Of a stretch of DNA of 64,000 nucleotides, positions 10,165 through 20,503 are shown piece by piece; position 1 is the first letter of the stretch; the number at the start of each line of letters is the position of its first letter. The notes beneath the pieces are model-generated. The model had not been told where the DNA came from. It did no database searches and saw nothing but the letters and a program-made list of their open reading frames with translations. The stretch is from Petrolisthes cinctipes (Eukaryota; Arthropoda; Malacostraca; Decapoda; Porcellanidae). Both the position numbers and the translations under genes were made by a program. Location of the stretch: assembly GCA_033782935.1 (NCBI GenBank), contig JAWQEG010002438.1:406001-470000 (forward strand), given 5' to 3'.

Positions 10165-11090
10165 AGTGAATGGAGAGGCTATGGAATGGAGTGATGTGGT
10201 CAGTGGGGTACCTCAGGGCTCAGTCTTGGGACCATTACTATTTGTTGTTTATATCAATGACCTGCCTAGTTGTGTTGTGATGGAAACAAAAGTGATATAT
10301 ATTTGTATGCTGATGACACTAACATTTTTAGAACTATGGCAAATGATGATGACCATATAAAACTCCAAGAAGATTTAGAAGATATGAAACATTGGACAGA
10401 AAAATGGTTATTGAGTTTTTATTCAGATAAGACGAGGTAAATGAGAATTGGTGGATCTGAAGAAAGAGAGAGAGAGAGAGAGTATCATCTTGAAAATGTA
10501 ATAGAAAGGTCAAGAGCTGAAAAGGATATTAGAGTAATTATTGACGACATATTGAAATTTTCAGAAAATCTCTCAGAAAAAATAAACAAAGGTAACAAGA
10601 TTGTTGGCATTATAAGAAGAACTTTCACCAGCTTAAATGCAGAAATGTTTAAATATCTTTTCATTGCTCTTCTCCGCCCTCATCTGGAATACGCAAATCA
10701 GGTGTGGAATCCCTATCTTTTTAAGGACATTGAGGCAGTTGAAAATGTCCAAAGAAGAGCAACTAAACTCCTGCCCAATATGAAGAACTTGTCATATGAG
10801 GAGAGGCTAAAAACATTTAATCTACCAACACTGTCATAAAGAAGATGGAGAGGCGACATGATTGAAACATTTAAATTTATCAATGGACTGTATGACAAGG
10901 AATGCAGCGAGAAAGTTTTTCAAGAACGGGAAGAGAGTATTACACGAGGAAATTCTAGAAAATTATTTAAACCAAGATCTCGAATGAACTTGAGGAAATA
11001 CTCTTTTCTCTGCAGAGTAATAGATATGTGGAACTCTCTGCCAGAGTGGGTCATAAACCAGAAATCAGTAGTTTCATTTGAAAAACAATT

Positions 11091-11419
11091 GGTAAATATT
11101 GAAAGAATTACCGTTATTGTGTACGGTTTTTCTCCCTTCATTACCCACTTATTTAGACCATTCTAAGACTATTTTCTTCTATGGCATTTCCTCCACAAAT
11201 GCCCTATTTCCAAGATAGGGCATATTCAAATGGGGCATTTTGAAATTAGCCTGACCTTACCTGACCTAACCTAGACCACAGCAAACTACTGGGACCTAAC
11301 CTGGGCAAACTACCGGGAAATAACCGCGGTAAAGTACAGGAAATGACCGGGGCTAAATACGGGGATCTAGCCGGATCTGGCAACACTGCTACAAAACGGT
11401 AATTCTTCCAATAAATACC
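11091..11419 (-). mobile_element. GGTA-type MITE with perfect 8-bp duplication AAACAATT
   Basis: GGTAAATATTGAAAGAATTA at the left and TAATTCTTCCAATAAATACC at the right are inverted termini. AAACAATT stands directly outside both ends (11083-11090 and 11420-11427). The interior is the family standard, in reverse: poly-pentamer TAACC core, GGCAACACTG near the right end. It sits inside the C-terminal codons of retrotransposon copy 2, whose frame is restored when MITE and one duplicate are taken out. Confidence 0.95.
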
Positions 11420-11559
11420 AAACAATTAGATAAGTTTTGGGACAATCAAGAACAAAAATACTTCTATAGGGCAAATGAGTAATAGGAATGAAGTGGAGCT
11501 GAAAGTACAGGCTCACCAATAGAGCCTCTTCCAGAAGATCATCTGTAAGCATCTGTGTG

Positions 11560-11815
11560 GTTTTTTGGGAAGCTTACAAACCAATACCACTGTGTTTATT
11601 GACCGTAAAATAATGAAGCCTTACAAGTGTGGTTGGTTGGGAAGCTTACAAACCAATAATACCACTGAGGAATTGACCCTAAATGGACGTTGTATAGGGT
11701 CGTGTGGTTGGTTAGGAAGCTTACAAACCAATACCACTATGGAATCAACCCTAAAATAATGAAGCCTAATACAAGTGTGGTTGGTTGGGAAGCTTACAAA
11801 CCAACACACCGAGTA
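11560..11815 (+). repeat. Four tandem copies of a ~73-bp unit
   Basis: Units share GTGTGGTTGGTTGGGAAGC and TTACAAACCAATACCACT, with starts about 71-76 bp apart. It lies just after the 3' end of retrotransposon copy 2. Open frames read in both directions are shadows of the repeat. Confidence 0.85.
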
Positions 11816-11852
11816 GCCATCTTAGTTAGTATGACCACGAACTAAAAAATTC

Positions 11853-12215
11853 GGTATCTATTGAAAAAATTACAGTTTTGCAGCAGTGTTGCCAGATCCG
11901 GCTGGGTCCCAGTATTTTACCCCTGTCATTTATTGTACTTTATCACAATTATTTCCCGGTAGTTTGCCCAGGTTAGGTCACGGTAGTTTGCCCAGGTTAG
12001 GTCCCGGTAGTCTGATGCGGTCTAGGTTAGGTTAGGTCAGGTCAGGTAAGGTCAGGCTAATTTCAAAATGCCCCATTTGAATATGCCCTATCTTGGAAAT
12101 CGGGTATTTGCGGAGGAAATGCCATAGAAGAAAATAGTCTTAGAATGGTCTAAATAAGTGGGTAATGAAGGTAGAAAAAACGTACGCAATAACGGTAATT
12201 CATTCAATATTTACC
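11853..12215 (+). mobile_element. GGTA-type MITE with perfect 8-bp duplication AAAAATTC
   Basis: Complete 363-bp copy: left end GGTATCTATTGAAAAAATTA, right end ACGGTAATTCATTCAATATTTACC, AAAAATTC on each side (11845-11852, 12216-12223). In order it holds GTGTTGCCAGATCCGGC, the GTCATTT...TGTAC block, two GGTTAGGTC...GTAGTTTGCCC repeats, a GGTNA pentamer core, and the hairpin of ATGCCCTATCTTGG. No coding capacity. A good reference copy for the family. Confidence 0.95.
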
Positions 12216-12255
12216 AAAAATTCACACATTTACTCTTATAACAATAATTAAGGCA

Positions 12256-12365
12256 TTATGCAAGAAGATCCATAGTGTATACGATGCATGGTACCGGTAC
12301 GATGGCTCTGTTGTGTGTCCATAGAGCCGCACACCATCGTACCGGCACATCATCGTATTTACTAT
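12256..12365. mobile_element. Foldback element, GGTACCGGTACGATG type
   Basis: ATGGTACCGGTACGATGGC and its inverted partner CATCGTACCGGCACATC face each other over a short loop with GTGTCCATAGAG. The same hairpin design recurs at 31375-31512, 59551-59690 and, expanded to an array, at 45776-47046. Confidence 0.7.
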
Positions 12366-12417
12366 GACTGATTTTTTTTTGTTTACTTACATTTTTATCG
12401 TGCTGGATTCTCTGCAG

Positions 12418-12840
12418 TGTTGCCAGATCAGAGGAGGTCTTACTGTCAGTGTTGCCAGATCTATTTGGCATCATACCCTCAACTTCAATATCATCAGAAT
12501 TTCCCTTTTTTTTTTACCTCAATAATTTTCCTGTTTATATTTACCATTATTCTTTATTATTATTTATATTTACCATTATTTTATTCCTGAAATTTCGTCT
12601 GGTAGAAATTTTACTCCTAAACAATATAATATCCCAATTGGTACTTCTAATTGTCCATACTTGGCAATACTGCTTCACTGTCAGTACGCCAGTGTTGCCA
12701 GATCTATTTGGCATTATACCCACAACTTCAACATCAGAATTTCCCTTTTTACCTCAATAATTCTCTGTTTACTCTTGAACATTGACGGTCATTTTGGTAT
12801 TTCATCATCTGGAAGAAATTACCCTGATTACTCTTAAACA
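12418..12840 (+). repeat. Direct duplication of a GTGTTGCCAGATCTATTTGGC segment
   Basis: CAGTGTTGCCAGATCTATTTG plus about 130 bp (CAACTTCAA, CAGAATTTCCC, ACCTCAATAATT) occurs at 12448 and again at 12690. The opening words are those found inside the GGTA-type MITEs. The 12965-13050 stretch adds a 50-bp direct repeat (GGATAGATYACTCTG). The 13060-13280 part shows nothing recognisable. Confidence 0.7.
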
Positions 12841-13290
12841 ATCTTTTAATATTATTATCTTTATATAATTTCCTTGTGTGGACTTCAAAACTATCTAAAA
12901 ACAGATAAGTTTTCCAGCACCTGGCAACACTGATTGAGTGACTTGCCGAGGATTTTATTAGTCCAGGGAGAAGGATAGATCACTCTGGGTTTATTTTGGT
13001 CCTGAGAGAAGGATAGATTACTCTGTGTTTATTTTGGTGTCATCGTTGTGGCTGGCTGTGACGGTGGCGCCTCTAGCGGCCGTGGGGAATCATCACTTTA
13101 GTTCCCGTCTGCTTCCCTTTATCGATCCTCATTCATATTTAAGACTGATTTTCTTTATTAGTAACGCACACGACCTTTGGTGCTAATTATATGGCTATAG
13201 AATAAATAATTATATTCATTTTGGTCAAACTACATAATGAATTACGATAATATTTACGACAAAACCCTAATATATTGTTTAAAAAAAACA

Positions 13291-13345
13291 TATTGTACAG
13301 CCACAATCAAATATCCACCGACACTTTCCTTCCATCGTATACAGT
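13291..13345 (+). mobile_element. End fragment of the CCACAATCAAATATCCACC foldback family
   Basis: GTACAGCCACAATCAAATAT followed by CCACCGACACTTTCCTTCC is the terminus also found at 14188, 56800 and, inverted, at 16230 and 56390. Only the end is present here. Confidence 0.6.
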
Positions 13346-13710
13346 ATTACCACCTTATACAGTATACTTACAGTATACTTTAGGTATAACTATGACAATC
13401 AATTCAATCTGTACTTGGTAGCTTAAGTTGCTACTTTAATTATGTAAATATTCGCGTTTCAGTATTTTTGAAAAGCGGAATAATGATAAGTACTTAATTA
13501 TTCCATTTAAAGGTGCTGGTTCCAGTAAAAAAAATCAATCATAACCAACCAAAAACTGCAAAAAAACTCCCACCGCTCCTGTGAAAGTCAAGGAGCAGCT
13601 GTTAGTGATTCCTATCAGCCGCTAGGTGGCTCTGCTGTACCGCGACGACCGAAACTCGTATAAGAGTGGTCCGTCCTCCTACAGTAATACTAATAAAGTC
13701 CTTGTGGCTA

Positions 13711-13887
13711 AAGTACACTCGTGATACACAATTTCTGACCAGAGTGTGAGCAGCAGAAAGCTTCGAATCGCCTGGTATTGTTCATTTCCCCACCCAGTAC
13801 ACCTATAGAGGCTGAGTTCGAATGCAGGGTATGTGTGTGTGTGTGCCATTCATCTCTGGTCAGAAATTACGTATCACGAGTGTACTT
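13711..13887. mobile_element. Small inverted-repeat element
   Basis: AAGTACACTCGTGATACACA plus ATTTCTGACCAGAG (13711-13744) is mirrored by CTCTGGTCAGAAATTACGTA plus TCACGAGTGTACTT (13854-13887), an inverted repeat of about 34 bp around a 110-bp loop. No clear target duplication. The following 13890-14180 stretch is AT-rich without recognisable content. Confidence 0.65.
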
Positions 13888-14187
13888 GAGAATAAAAGAA
13901 ACCTTGCTTGGTATATGCATTATAGGCAAATTACATAATAAATTATCCACAACCTAATATTTACGACAGATTTAAAGATCGACCTAATTGCTAAAACATC
14001 CATACTTTAATAACATTCATGCATAATATTTAAAATGAGTAATTATAACCTGTTTCTGTTATCTACAATATTATTTGTCAATAGTATTCTGATGTAATAT
14101 TTGATGAAAAGAACAGCCATTCAGATTTTATAGACCATATATACTTAAAATTACATAACAATGACCTAAAGAGTACTGTAGGCTTAT

Positions 14188-14359
14188 ATACTGTACAGCC
14201 ACAATCAAATATACCCCGACACTTTCCTTCCATCGTGCAAATAAATCGGCATCATATCAAAATATAATCATACAACAACACCTTACGTCAACTCAACCCC
14301 CTCAATTATTATTATAAGGTGCTGCAAAATCATACACGTGTTGTTCTTTATTACCAAGA

Positions 14360-14393
<34 letters not shown>

Positions 14394-16235
14394 GAGGTGC
14401 TGCAAAATCATACACGTGTTGTTCTTTATTACCAAGATATTTATTATTATTATTATTATTATGAGGTGCTGCAAAATTAAACACATGTTGTTCTTTATTA
14501 CCAAGATATTTATGGCTTATATGTACATTGGCGTGGAGGCAGGGAGAGGTGACAGAGGATTGGAGGAGAGCCATAATTGTACCTTTGTATAAGGGGAAGG
14601 GTAGTAAGGATGAGTGTGGTAGCTCTAGGGGAATAAGTCTTCTTTGTGTACCGGGGAAGGTTTACGGGAAGGTTCTTACTGAAAGACTGGTTGAAGTCAC
14701 AGGGAATAAAGTTAGTGAGGAGCAGGGAGGGTTCAGAAAGGGTAGAGGATGTGTGGACCAAATATTTGCATTAAAATCAATAGTTGAGAAATATATTGGG
14801 AAGGTTAAGAAGTTGTATGCTGCCTTCATGGATTTGGAGAAGGCATACGATAGAGTTGATAGGAAAGCTATGACAGAGGTGTTGAGAATTTATGGTGTTG
14901 GGGGGCCTTTGCTGAAAGGTATTGAGGCTTTTTATGCAGATGCAAAAGCATGTGTACGGGTAGAGGGTGATCTAAGTGAGAGTTTTAATATTAGTGTTGG
15001 GCTGAGACAAGGGTGTGTTATGTCACCATGGTTGTTCAATATATATATGGATGGTTGTATGAGAGAGGTGAAAGCCAAAGTGAATGGTCTGGGGGTGAAG
15101 TTGAGGCTGAATGAAGCAAATTGGTCCCTGGTGGCAAGTTTGTTTGTGGATGACACTGTGCTGATGGCTGAGAATGAAAGGAATTTACAGAGAGTGGTGG
15201 ACGAATTTCAGTCTGTGTGTAAACGAAGGAAATTGAAGGTAAATGTAGATAAAAGTATAGTGATGGTATTTGAAAGAGCAGAAACTGAAGTGATTGACTT
15301 TGCTACACCTTACAGAGTGGCTGTACCAACTGGGACGAAGTGTGAGATAACTCTGAGGGGCGAGAGGATGGAGGAAGTGAAGGAGTTTAAGTACCTAGGT
15401 ACAGTTATGTATAAACATGGAAGTATGGAAGGAAAAATTAGGGAGAGAGCAGTGAAGGGTAGACAGGTCATAGGATCACTGGGAAGGATTATGAAGGGTA
15501 GAAGTGTGAGTATGGAAGTGAAAAGGGGACTACGAAATAGTATAATCCTGCCAACACTGACATATGCGTCGGAGACATGGACATGGAGTAGGGCGCATCA
15601 GTCTAGAATAGGTGCTGTGGAAATGAGTTACTTGAGAGGAGCATGTGGACTTACTAGATGGGATGGAGAAAGTAATGAGAGTGTGTATGAGAGATGTGGT
15701 ATGAGTGAGAAGGCAATTGGCATTGAGTGTGGAGTGGTTGAGAAAGTGAAACGTGATACATTGAGATGGTTTGGACATGTAGAGAGAATGCAAGGCGAGG
15801 AGTTTGTAAAGAAGGTGTATGGAAGTGAAGTTGTAGGACCTGGTGTGAGAGGCAGACCTCCGGTCAGATGGCAGAACAGAGTGGAAGAGTATGTAAAGGA
15901 GAGAAACGTGAGGGGTAGAGTAGGGATGGACCAAGTAAGGAGGGAGTGTTGGAACAGGGAGAACTGGACACACTTCTGCCGTGGCCACCCCCTTGGGGGG
16001 AGTTCTCGGAGGGAGCGAGGCGTCAGAGCTATAGATAGATAGATAGATATTTATTATTATTATTATTATTATTATGAGGTGCAGTAAAATTAAACACATG
16101 TTGTTCTTTATTACCAAGATATTTATTATTATTATGAGGTGCTGCAAAATCACGTGTTGTTTTTTATTACCAAGATATTTACTACGATGGAAGGAAAGTG
16201 TTGGTGGATATTTGATTGTGGCTGTACATACCGTA
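14188..16235. mobile_element. Foldback element with ~70-bp tandem units, split by a retrotransposon
   Basis: Left end GTACAGCCACAATCAAATAT (14190) and right end ATATTTGATTGTGGCTGTAC (about 16215-16234). Between are units of AGATATTTATTATTATTATT (variable), GAGGTGCTGCAAAATCATAC, ACGTGTTGTTCTTTATTACC: three before and two after the RTE-like insertion at 14514-16044. The (TTA)n inside each unit varies in length, so unit size changes. A related array stands at 56358-57035. Confidence 0.75.
14514..16044 (+). mobile_element. 5'-truncated RTE-like retrotransposon with long open RT frame
   Basis: Flanked by AGATATTTAT at 14504-14513 and 16045-16054, a 10-bp target duplication (part overlaps the ATAG tail). 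The frame 14528-16042 is open with no ATG at its start because the element is truncated upstream of RWRQGEV. It encodes RT: FRKGRGCVDQIFALK, AFMDLEKAYDRVDR (first Asp), GLRQGCVMSPWLFN, then FVDDTVLMAEN, where the usual FADD box has become FVDD with both Asp kept. The C-terminal region has TLRWFGHVERM and RGRPPVRW. It ends within a few bases of an (ATAG)n tail, with almost no 3' UTR, as in the RTE clade. Near-identity to 32187-35477 points to recent movement. Without an endonuclease it cannot move itself. Confidence 0.9.
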
Positions 16236-16507
16236 TTGTCATCATCAGTACAGTACATGAGACCATTATAACTTTTAACTTTTACTATGAGGAGAAGTCA
16301 CGTATTTTAGAATCAATAATTTCCTGCTTTCGTTCGTAGCTTGAGAAAGTCTGAAAAAAATCAGGATTGACTTTAATTCATTATATACTTACCTTAATTG
16401 TAGTCTGAAACCTGAAGCCAATATTTCAGTCTGGGGCCAAGGAAAATATTTATGTAATACTCCATCCTAACAGAATCAAATAAGTCTACAGATTTCAGTA
16501 CTGTTTT

Positions 16508-17705
16508 GTTAACCTTTAAATTTGGGGTGGGTAGAAAGCCTGTCCCCTATTCCCGCACCCCCCTAATCCCCCCCAAGCCTGTCCCCATACTCCCGCACCA
16601 ACCAAACCCCTCCCAAGCCTGTCCCCCTACTCCCACACCCCCCTAACCCCCCCCATACTCCCGCACCCCCCAAAACCCCCCCAAGCCTGTCCTACTCCCG
16701 CACCCCCCAAAACCCCCACAAGCCTGTCCCCCTACTCCAGCATCCCCCTAAACCCCCCCAAGCCTGTCCCAATACTCCCGCACCAACTAACCCCCCCCCC
16801 AAGCCTGTCCCCTACTCCCTCACCCCCCAAACCCTCCCACTAAGCCCGTCCTCTACTCCCGCACCCCCCTAAGCCCCCCCAAGCCTGTCCCCCTATTCCT
16901 GCACCCCCTTAATTCAACTTATCTGATATCAGTAAGTCTGTTTTATTAACCTTTAAAATTTATATGGGTTAAAATAATTACTCCAACTCCATTTGTTTTC
17001 CGACCCTATCTTTTCACCATATGTTAAATTCAAACAGGTTAATTAAGGGGGTGTGTGGGAATAGAGGGATAGGCTTTGGAGGGGGGGGGGTTGCGAGAAT
17101 AGGGGGATAGGCTTTGGAGGGGAGGGGGGGGTTGGGGGTTGCGGGAATAGGGGGATAGGCTTTGGGGGGGGTGCAGGAATAGGGGGATAGGCTTTGGGGG
17201 GGGGGGTGCGGGAATAGGGGGATAGGCTTTGGAGGGGGGGGGTTGGGGGTTGCGAGAATAGGGGGATAGGCTTTGGAGGGGGGGGGTTGGGGGTTGCGAG
17301 AATAGGGGGATAGGCTTTGGAGGGGGGGGGTTGGGGGCTGCGAGAATAGGGGGATAGGCTTTGGAGAGGGGGGGTTGGGGGTTGCGAGAATAGGGGGATA
17401 GGCTTTGGAGGGGGGGGTTGGGGGTTGCGAGAATAGGGGGATAGGCTTTGGGGGGGGGTGCGGGAATAGGGGGACAGGCTTGGGGTGGGTAGAAAGCCTG
17501 TCCCCTATTCCCACACCCCCCAAACCCCTTCCAAGCTTGTCCCCCTACTCCCCCCCAAGCCTGTCCTCTACTCCCGCACCCTCCTAAGCTTGTCCCCCTA
17601 TTCCCGCACCCCCCTAACCCTCCCCCCCCCCTAAAGCCTGTCCCCCTACTCCCGCACCCCCCCCCCCAAGCTTGTCCCCCTTGTGTTAAATTCACACAGG
17701 TTAAA
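16508..17705. repeat. C/G-rich minisatellite that switches strand
   Basis: About 16525-16910 is C-rich (AAGCCTGTCCCCCTACTCCC, GCACCCCCC), 17046-17480 is G-rich (GGGATAGGCTTTGGAGGGG), and from 17485 it is C-rich again. Each switch into C-rich text passes through GGGTGGGTAGAAAGCCTGTC. Flanking words TTAACCTTTAAA and TGTTAAATTCAMACAGGTTAA are also repeated, so the whole block was duplicated. The Pro/Gly-rich open frames on both strands are artefacts of the repeat. The same minisatellite is found between tropomodulin-like exons at 52.4-53.6 kb. Confidence 0.9.
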
Positions 17706-17807
17706 CACATCATTTTTTTTATTTTTATTAAGAAACTAACATGTTGTGTAACTTATTGTATAACATTTAGGTTAATTTAGATACAATACCATCTACATTA
17801 TTTTTGA

Positions 17808-17948
17808 GTATATCATATTTATGTTTTCATTTAAGTATATTTTCCCTAGTTGATATCTCTCTTTTTTTCATTATTTTTTAGTATATCATATTTATGTTTT
17901 AATTTAAGTATATTTTCCCTAGCTGATATCTCTTTTTTTTTTCTTTTT

Positions 17949-17980
<32 letters not shown>

Positions 17981-18034
17981 TTTGTTTTTTTTAAGTTTTC
18001 ATTTCTGTATATTTTCCATAGTTGATCTCTCTCT

Positions 18035-18071
<37 letters not shown>
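17808..18071 (+). repeat. Tandem ~65-bp unit plus (TG)n microsatellites
   Basis: GTATATCATATTTATGTTTT and AAGTATATTTTCCCTAG and TTGATATCTCTCTTTTTT repeat two to three times between 17808 and 18030. (TG)n runs are at 17955-17980 and 18038-18071. Confidence 0.85.
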
Positions 18072-18072
<1 letters not shown>

Positions 18073-18088
18073 ATAAGGCTGCTGGCCC

Positions 18089-18125
18089 TATATAACCCAG
18101 GGAAAGAGAGGTAAACTATTCATTC
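18089..18125 (+). promoter_or_regulatory. TATA box and initiator
   Basis: TATATAA at 18089-18095 stands 33 bp before an initiator-like TCATTC (18120-18125, start at A18122), the normal spacing of a metazoan TATA promoter. An 83-base leader then runs to an ATG at 18205. Function is inferred from spacing only. Confidence 0.5.
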
Positions 18126-18204
18126 GTGTGTCTCCCTTCAACACACACACACTCATACAGACACACACACACACATCAGAAACAAGAGAAGAAGAAGAAG
18201 CGAC

Positions 18205-18255
18205 ATGAAGATTGTAGCTGTATTTACCGTGTCAGGGGGGGCCCAGTGGGGCTGA
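18205..18255 (+). pseudogene. Start of a possible secreted-protein gene, cut off by insertions
   Basis: ATG at 18205, 83 bp downstream of a TATA/initiator pair, reads MKIVAVFTVSGG and stops at codon 17. MKIVAVF has the Lys-then-hydrophobic look of the start of an arthropod signal peptide. The reading past ACCGTGT runs into a retroposon (18239-18808) and the Harbinger-like element (18816-22939), so whatever followed was separated by more than 4.6 kb. A candidate downstream exon follows the acceptor at 23103. It may be an intact two-exon gene whose intron received the elements, or a dead gene. Family not recognised. Confidence 0.3.
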
Positions 18256-18808
18256 CATTATTCTCTGTGAATACTAGTTATCCCCCACAGGGCTAGAATA
18301 AAGATTGTTGTAGGATCTGGTCACTTTCTAGTGGATTTGACGAGATCTGCCCACATGGATTAAAAATCCACGTGAGGTGTACTGCAACCGGAGGCCTTTT
18401 TTTTTTTTTTTTTTTTTCCACTGCTGTGTGGACCGCCAGCACACGGGGGTGCATTTCCCTTTGCATGCAGCAGTGTAAACTTCCTCCCCCTTATGGTCCC
18501 TTCAGGGCTGGTCTCATGGAAGGTACGGCCCCACTTGTAGCTCTTGTGGTAACGTGGACTTGGGCCCACAGCACTGGCTGTGGGATCAAAGCCTTCCCCC
18601 CAATCTCCCTGGCGGTCGGAGGCCCCCAGACCCCCTGGTCCAGTAAGCTCTGGTCCCATTTCCTTGGGATGTGCTTCGGTAGCCCAGGCATATAGGGCCA
18701 GCCCCTCCTTTATTTTAATTTGTTTTTTCACTGCGACCAGAGTGTACCAGGGGTCTGTGAGGCAGGAGGCCATTCTGCCCTGGGAGAACATCAACAACAA
18801 CAACAACA
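18239..18808 (+). mobile_element. Retroposon with (CAA)n tail and 13-bp target duplication
   Basis: ACCGTGTCAGGGG lies at 18226-18238 and again at 18809-18821. The 570 bp between end in CATCAACAACAACAACAACA, a simple tail of the kind left by retroposition, and contain a 22-base T tract near 18399-18418. The duplicated target includes the first six bases of the Harbinger-like terminus, so it landed after that element. Open frames in both directions here show no known domain. Confidence 0.7.
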
Positions 18809-19009
18809 ACCGTGTCAGGGGTGGGATCTTCAAAGCATCGTAACCGCAGTTATGATTCTCGTAGCGCCATATTTGCTCGTAAGTTGTTCATAACCGCTAC
18901 GATCGTATCTTCAAAGCCTCGTAAGGGAGTTTCCGTCCGCCATTATGCGCCATATTTGCTCGTAGTTCTACAAGAATTGAAAAGCACCCTTTAGGCTGAT
19001 AGCAGGGTC

Positions 19010-20500
19010 GCGTAGTCGATAAACAACCCGTAAATAGTGAGATTTGAGTTTATTTACACTTGGCGCGGCCGACACAGGCGACATAATGGTTGTTGTTGTT
19101 GTCACTCATCGGTAAATATAAACAAGAGGAGGGGATTCAGTGAGCAGCTTAGGAGAATGGAGCTGCAAGTGTCAATTTAAACTGATGCACTGTGAAATAG
19201 AAAGTTACAAATACTTTTTTGTGTATCATTACTTTTGGAGTGTTTAAGAATAATAGGATATAATGGTGACTTACTAATTACAGGAAAGTGGCTTCCAGTT
19301 ACCTGCAAACAAAGCAGAAATTCTTCATTGCATAGTTAGACTTAATTTAATCCATGTAGTATGAGTCTTTAATCCATAGTCCTTTGCATGAAGTGGATAT
19401 TCTTAAGGTTGATAAACTTTCTTTATGATTGACTTTCTAATGAAATATTACAAGCACATTAATGTAATGTGTGAGCTGGTAACATTTAAATAACTGGAAT
19501 TATATACCTACTGATATATACTGGAGATGTGTAAAAGGTTGACCATATTCCCGAATCTAAAGACAAAAATATGTCTCAGAATTAACTAATGCAAATATTA
19601 TCATGTTGTAAAAGTCTCAATAACATGTACCGTACATGAACCTTTCCAACCAATTCAATTAATTTTATTGAACAGTATAATTTAATACATAATTTTCACC
19701 TGTTCTCATATTACATCAGACTTGTATTTTTCTAAAATAAATGCTTTTCAACAGCATATAACAAATATGTGACTGGTATTGGTTTTTCTAAATGTTTTAA
19801 TTATAGACTATAAAAAAAACCTACATTTTATTTACATATGACACCTGTAAAGTTTACAGAAATCCATGATACCTCCCTAGCTATTTGTACTATTAGTTTC
19901 CTGCATTATCACAGTTCATTACATTATATATACCTGAGTAAAAACCTGCAAATTTATGATACTGAAAAGCTGTTTGAACTCATGTGCTTTCCAACAATGA
20001 CTGAAAACAAAAAAACACCAATTCCTTAATGACTACAATACTTGTTTGGCACTCTTCACATTGCTTGGACATATCACAAATATGGCAGAGAAATTATTAA
20101 AATACAATAAGATTAAAGCCACAGTACGGCATAAGTATATCCTTATAGTTAATCTTCGAACCTTGATATGTAAATAAAACTAAGACATTAATATTATTAG
20201 CCAAAGATAAGAATGTATGAAAAAAAAGTTTATTTTAATCAAAGAATAATAAATCTAACATGAAATGTGAATGTTAAAAGCTATATTTGAAAGACAAAAT
20301 ATATAATGAAAATAAATAATGTAATTTCTTAAAAAACATAAGCAGAAGTTAACAATAATTTAGATTGAAACCTACACACAAACCACACAATAAAAACATA
20401 CTTGCACACTAATAACTCTGTCACAAAATATAACACAACTTAAACCACACTAATCATTAAAAAAAAAATCACACACACACAACAAAACACACTTGAAAAC
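19010..20500. other. AT-rich stretch with no recognisable gene
   Basis: Interior of the Harbinger-like element. I see no long ORF, known motif, tandem array or inverted repeat, only scattered A/T runs. The transposase expected here in an autonomous element is absent or unrecognisable. Confidence 0.6.
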
Positions 20501-20503
20501 AAA

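Larger units (their letters stand above)
7566..11495 (+). pseudogene. CR1/Jockey-type retrotransposon copy 2 (ORF2 from linker to 3' end), interrupted
   Basis: Starts at text equivalent to about 6041 of copy 1. An open frame 7721-8605 holds the linker and RT fingers/palm: KDKSPGPDGIHP, IFKKGDKRDPGNDRPVSL, LSDKQYGFIPGRSTVLQL and the first catalytic motif CDFMKAFDRVPH. At about 8580 it is broken by an RTE fragment and resumes at about 10165 with SGVPQGSVLGPLLFVVYIND. The YADD box follows after a 1-base frameshift (10295-10320), then the typical C-terminal domain (RPHLEYANQVWNP, NVQRRATKL, ITRGNSRKLFKPRSR). A MITE (11091-11419) splits the last codons. Across it the frame rejoins as FEKQL|DKFWDNQEQ with a stop at about 11495. 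Internal stops at 10438 and 10837 also break it. Confidence 0.85.

Noticed and set aside
17014..17713. Proline-rich protein genes (also 52265-53803)
   Set aside because: They are readings of the C/G minisatellite in several frames and both strands.
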